Under the pieces are notes generated by a model. The model was not told the DNA's origin. It made no database searches and worked only from the letters and a program-made list of their open reading frames with translations. The position numbers and the translations under genes were made by a program. A stretch of 34,830 bases of DNA from Pseudopedobacter sp043763845 (GTDB lineage Bacteria > Bacteroidota > Bacteroidia > Sphingobacteriales > Sphingobacteriaceae), in NCBI GenBank assembly GCA_043763845.1, contig JAYULE010000156.1:1-34830 (forward strand), written 5' to 3'. Below, piece after piece: positions 33,972 to 34,830 of this stretch. Within the stretch, counting starts at the first letter, position 1, and every line of letters starts with the position of its first letter.

Positions 33972-34045
33972 TGCTTATCCCCCAATATATTAAATGAAAT
34001 TTATTTTGTAATAAATAATATATTAGAGGATAAGCAATTTTTGTT
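33972..34045 (+). terminator. Long bulged hairpin terminator of the polyketide operon
   Basis: Arms TGCTTATCC and AATATATTA, separated by CCC, pair exactly with TAATATATT and GGATAAGCA, separated by AGA, around a 23-nt loop. ATTTTTGTT follows on the plus strand. It lies 127 bp after the oxidoreductase stop; the T-run is on the plus side only. Confidence 0.7.
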
Positions 34046-34085
34046 AAAAAATCAATCCAATTTCAGTAGTCTATTAGTACGTTAT

Positions 34086-34830
34086 TTAGTGTTTTATAAA
34101 TTTTTTGCGGGCAATAGCTTGTTTAGATTTTTGGCTACTTAACTCCAAAATATAAACACCTTTCTTTAAATCACTTACGTTTTTGCTGATAGCATTTGTT
34201 TTGATATTATTAAAAGTCATTACCTTTTTACCATTTAAATCTAACACCGAAACCGTTTTATCTTCAGTTATTGCAAAATTCCAATTAACATTTATATTGT
34301 CTTTTACTGGGTTGGGGTAAATGTTAAGTATGTCTGTTTGACTTATATCAAAACTTATCACCCTAGATGATGAAAATTCCAATTTACCATCATTATCAAC
34401 AGTTTTTAAACGATAATAATTAGTACCAACAATTGGGTATTTATCAATCACACTGTATTGTTTAGTTTTATTTCGGTTTGCCGATGCAGGTACTTTAGCT
34501 ATAGTATTAAATGTTTCGCCATTGCTGCTGCGTTGTATTTCAAAATGTAACACATTTTGCTCGCTCGAAGTTTCAAAATTTAACTTTACAACGTTGTTTA
34601 ATTTAGCTGCTGTAAAACTTTTTAAGGTTATTGGCAAAACTGCTTTTGGTTGTATTATTAAAACAAATCTATCGTTACCAAAACTTGTAGCTACAGCTTT
34701 ATCAATACCAAATATGTATTCGTTATTTGCTGCATCTATTGGTGTTAGTGTACCTAAGTAATTATCTTTTAAGTGTACATCTTTGGCAATTACTGCGGTT
34801 AAATCTGTAAACTTTAATTTGTAGTTAGGT
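34086..34830 (-). CDS. T9SS-exported protein, C-terminal part with type A sorting domain
   Basis: Partial: the frame is open to the right edge, so about 248 C-terminal residues are visible and the apparent TTG start at 34637 is not real. A fibronectin-like segment (LPITLKSFTA, SSEQNVLHFEIQRSSNGETF) is followed by the type A sorting domain (NIYPNPVKDNINVNW, SVLDLNGKKVM, LKKGVYILEL, ending KKFIKH). Such domains direct export through the type IX system across the outer membrane and are cut off as the protein is attached or released. The N-terminal functional domain is beyond the window, so its activity is unknown; PIDAANNEYIFGID suggests beta-propeller-like or repeat-rich upstream sequence. Confidence 0.93.
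   Translation of the reverse strand, partial: PNYKLKFTDLTAVIAKDVHLKDNYLGTLTPIDAANNEYIFGIDKAVATSFGNDRFVLIIQPKAVLPITLKSFTAAKLNNVVKLNFETSSEQNVLHFEIQRSSNGETFNTIAKVPASANRNKTKQYSVIDKYPIVGTNYYRLKTVDNDGKLEFSSSRVISFDISQTDILNIYPNPVKDNINVNWNFAITEDKTVSVLDLNGKKVMTFNNIKTNAISKNVSDLKKGVYILELSSQKSKQAIARKKFIKH

Noticed and set aside
34086..34637. Complete 183-residue protein starting at TTG 34637
   Set aside because: The same frame stays open for another 64 codons to the window edge, so the visible part is the C-terminus of a larger protein.

Overview
The window is AT-rich chromosomal DNA from a member of the Bacteroidota, most likely a free-living member near the Sphingobacteriales/Chitinophagales. Several things support this: a type IX secretion (T9SS) type A C-terminal sorting domain, Bacteroidota-type promoter boxes (TAnnTTTG), a TonB-dependent receptor with an N-terminal carboxypeptidase-regulatory-like domain, DUF2480 and DUF3108 proteins, YfhO, glutaminyl-tRNA synthetase, and weak Shine-Dalgarno sites. 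I see no rRNA, intact tRNA, CRISPR array, transposase, phage gene or replication origin.

Layout. (1) 1-3266, minus strand: the end of a polysaccharide-type locus, read as hydroxyacid dehydrogenase, SDR dehydrogenase, membrane-anchored glycosidase-like protein, then a flippase-like protein that runs off the left edge; spacing is -1 to +4 nt. (2) 3303-3555: a cluster of about nine short interspersed repeats. (3) 3557-6190, minus: a TonB-dependent receptor behind a TPP riboswitch, so probably a thiamine-compound importer. (4) 6362-10582, minus: N-acyltransferase, argG and argC (arginine synthesis), followed by an accessory AlbA_2-domain regulator. (5) 11002-13086, plus: CrtD-like carotenoid desaturase and a PlsC-type acyltransferase, closed by a bidirectional terminator. 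(6) 13243-18541, minus: YfhO, DinB-fold protein, sensor histidine kinase, SPFH protein. (7) 18750-29837: envelope protein quality control and housekeeping, with HtrA/DegP, a lipoprotein, Prc protease, MsrA, GlnRS, a PpiD/SurA-like prolyl isomerase, DUF2480 and DUF3108 proteins. (8) 30006-33844: a compact biosynthetic cluster with a UbiA prenyltransferase divergent from a type III polyketide synthase, methyltransferase and FAD oxidoreductase. (9) 34086-34830, minus: the C-terminal end of a T9SS-exported protein, cut by the right edge.

The best candidate for an undescribed system is region 8. The synthase keeps the Cys-His-Asn triad. The three plus-strand genes overlap (11 nt and 1 nt), and the UbiA gene starts 50 bp away on the other strand. 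Together they could build a methylated, oxidised and possibly prenylated phenolic or quinone lipid. The synthase-methyltransferase-flavoprotein order resembles the Streptomyces srsABC phenolic-lipid operon. The product is not predictable from sequence alone.

Other points of interest are the TPP riboswitch with a roughly 24-bp hairpin insert and a TTG-started receptor behind it, hairpin terminators abutting the start codons of the next genes, two different interspersed-repeat regions, and a triplicated 12-bp stop-codon repeat at the end of the AlbA_2 gene.
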